From positions 1 through 7,267 of the forward strand of contig JAUJME010000077.1 in NCBI GenBank assembly GCA_030447005.1: a stretch of DNA of 7,267 bases. The letters are read 5' to 3'. The translations under genes were made by a program, and so were the position numbers. The notes under the pieces were generated by a model. The model made no database searches, had not been told where the DNA came from, and was given only the letters and a program-made list of their open reading frames with translations. The stretch's first letter is position 1. The number at the start of each line of letters is the position of its first letter. This DNA is from Solirubrobacteraceae bacterium. GTDB lineage: Bacteria > Actinomycetota > Thermoleophilia > Solirubrobacterales > Solirubrobacteraceae. Below are positions 6,759 through 7,267 of this stretch, piece by piece.

Positions 6759-6780
6759 ACGGCACCGTACACGGCGCCGC
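6759..6780 (-). terminator. GC-rich hairpin between the aminotransferase stop and the hydrolase start
   Basis: Read on the - strand, arms GCGGCGCCG and CGGTGCCGT enclose a TGTA loop. In RNA this gives a nine-base-pair stem with two G-U pairs. On the + strand the same positions become A-C mismatches, so the structure is better as a - strand transcript. It begins 10 bases after the aminotransferase stop and ends 6 bases before the proposed GTG of the hydrolase gene. There is no T-run after it (GTTCC only). It could be a U-less terminator for the aminotransferase operon, a structure in the hydrolase leader, or, as DNA, a dyad operator centred on CCGTACACGG. In sequence this G+C-rich, a chance hairpin is also possible. 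Confidence 0.35.
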
Positions 6781-6790
6781 GGCCCGGGAG

Positions 6791-7267
6791 CTACAGGACC
6801 TCGGCGAGCGCCTCGCTCACGCGTGCGATCTGCCCCTCGGCGATCTCGGGGAAGAACGGGAGCGCCACGGAGCGGGCGGCGACGTCCTCGCAGACCGGGA
6901 ACTCGCCCTCGCGGTGGCCGAAGCGCTCGCGGTAGAAGGACATCAGGTGGATGGCCGGCAGGTAGGGCTTGGACTGCACGCCCAGGTCGCGCAGGGCGAG
7001 GATCGTCGCGTCGCGGTCGACGCCGCGCGGGAGCTGGACGACCCACACGAACCAGCCCCGCTGATCGCCGCCGCGGTCCTCGCACGGCAGCTCGACGCCG
7101 CGCTCGGCGGTCAGCGGCGCGAGCGCCTCCCGGTAGAGCGCCGCGGCACGTGCGCGCCCGGTGAGCATCTCGTCGAGGCGGGCGAGCTGGGCGGAGCCGA
7201 GCGCGCAGGCGATGTCGGAGAGCCGGTAGTTGAAGCCGAGGCGGTCGTGGTCGAGCCAGCCCATGTC
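6791..7267 (-). CDS. DegT/DnrJ/EryC1/StrS-family aminotransferase, C-terminal part
   Basis: The frame is open to the right edge and ends at TAG (CTA at 6791-6793), so this is the last ~158 residues of a PLP enzyme of roughly 370-400 residues. The ATG at 7264 is internal, because it lies within the family's conserved stretch DMGWLDHDRLGFNYRLSD, continuing IACALGSAQLARLDEM. Further family features are LRDLGVQSKPYLPAIHL, FYRERFG and FPVCEDVAARSVALPFFPE. The PLP-binding lysine and most of the active site lie outside the window. Members usually transfer an amino group to keto-sugars bound for surface polysaccharide, O-antigen-like or glycosylated metabolites; the sugar cannot be told here. The gene shares strand with the hydrolase downstream across a short gap, but the hairpin in that gap argues that they may not be one operon. 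The rest of the presumed sugar cluster would lie to the right. Confidence 0.92.
   Translation of the reverse strand, partial: DMGWLDHDRLGFNYRLSDIACALGSAQLARLDEMLTGRARAAALYREALAPLTAERGVELPCEDRGGDQRGWFVWVVQLPRGVDRDATILALRDLGVQSKPYLPAIHLMSFYRERFGHREGEFPVCEDVAARSVALPFFPEIAEGQIARVSEALAEVL

Noticed and set aside
6753..7085. Extension of the hydrolase frame upstream to base 7085
   Set aside because: This part overlaps the aminotransferase gene in another frame, is Arg/Pro-rich, and would bury the signal peptide in the middle of the protein.
7262..7264. ATG at 7264 (- strand) as the start of the aminotransferase
   Set aside because: It falls inside a conserved family stretch and the frame continues to the window edge, so the gene is truncated by the window and does not start here.

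Overview
The window is very G+C-rich bacterial chromosome, close to three quarters G+C by eye, and almost completely coding. Codon use, the GTG and TTG starts, and an Arg/Thr/Val-rich beta module in a secreted protein suggest a high-GC actinobacterium. Thermoleophilia/Solirubrobacterales is my best guess, by resemblance from memory and not by any search. I see no mobile element, CRISPR array, rRNA or tRNA, and no non-coding stretch longer than about 40 bases.

Layout from left to right: (1) the C-terminal 510 residues of a class A penicillin-binding protein on the + strand, whose 5' part lies outside the window; (2) on the - strand, a two-gene unit argH-mpg (argininosuccinate lyase, then a 3-methyladenine DNA glycosylase) joined by a TTGA stop/start overlap; (3) a GNAT acetyltransferase on the + strand, divergent from argH with only 11 bases between the start codons; (4) on the - strand, an 874-residue secreted alpha/beta-hydrolase-like protein whose 3' end overlaps the 3' end of the GNAT gene by 22 bases; (5) on the - strand at the right edge, the C-terminal part of a DegT/DnrJ/EryC1/StrS-type aminotransferase, separated from the hydrolase gene by 37 bases upstream of the proposed start that can form a GC-rich hairpin.

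The genes do not form one obvious pathway. The PBP (peptidoglycan polymerisation and cross-linking) and the secreted hydrolase act outside the membrane. ArgH is the last step of arginine synthesis, Mpg repairs alkylated bases, and the aminotransferase probably belongs to a sugar or surface-polysaccharide cluster continuing to the right. I found no convincing new multi-gene system. The items most worth following up are the large poorly characterised hydrolase with its basic N-terminal module and twelve mature-chain cysteines, the very tight divergent argH/GNAT start region without obvious ribosome-binding sites, and the argH-mpg coupling.
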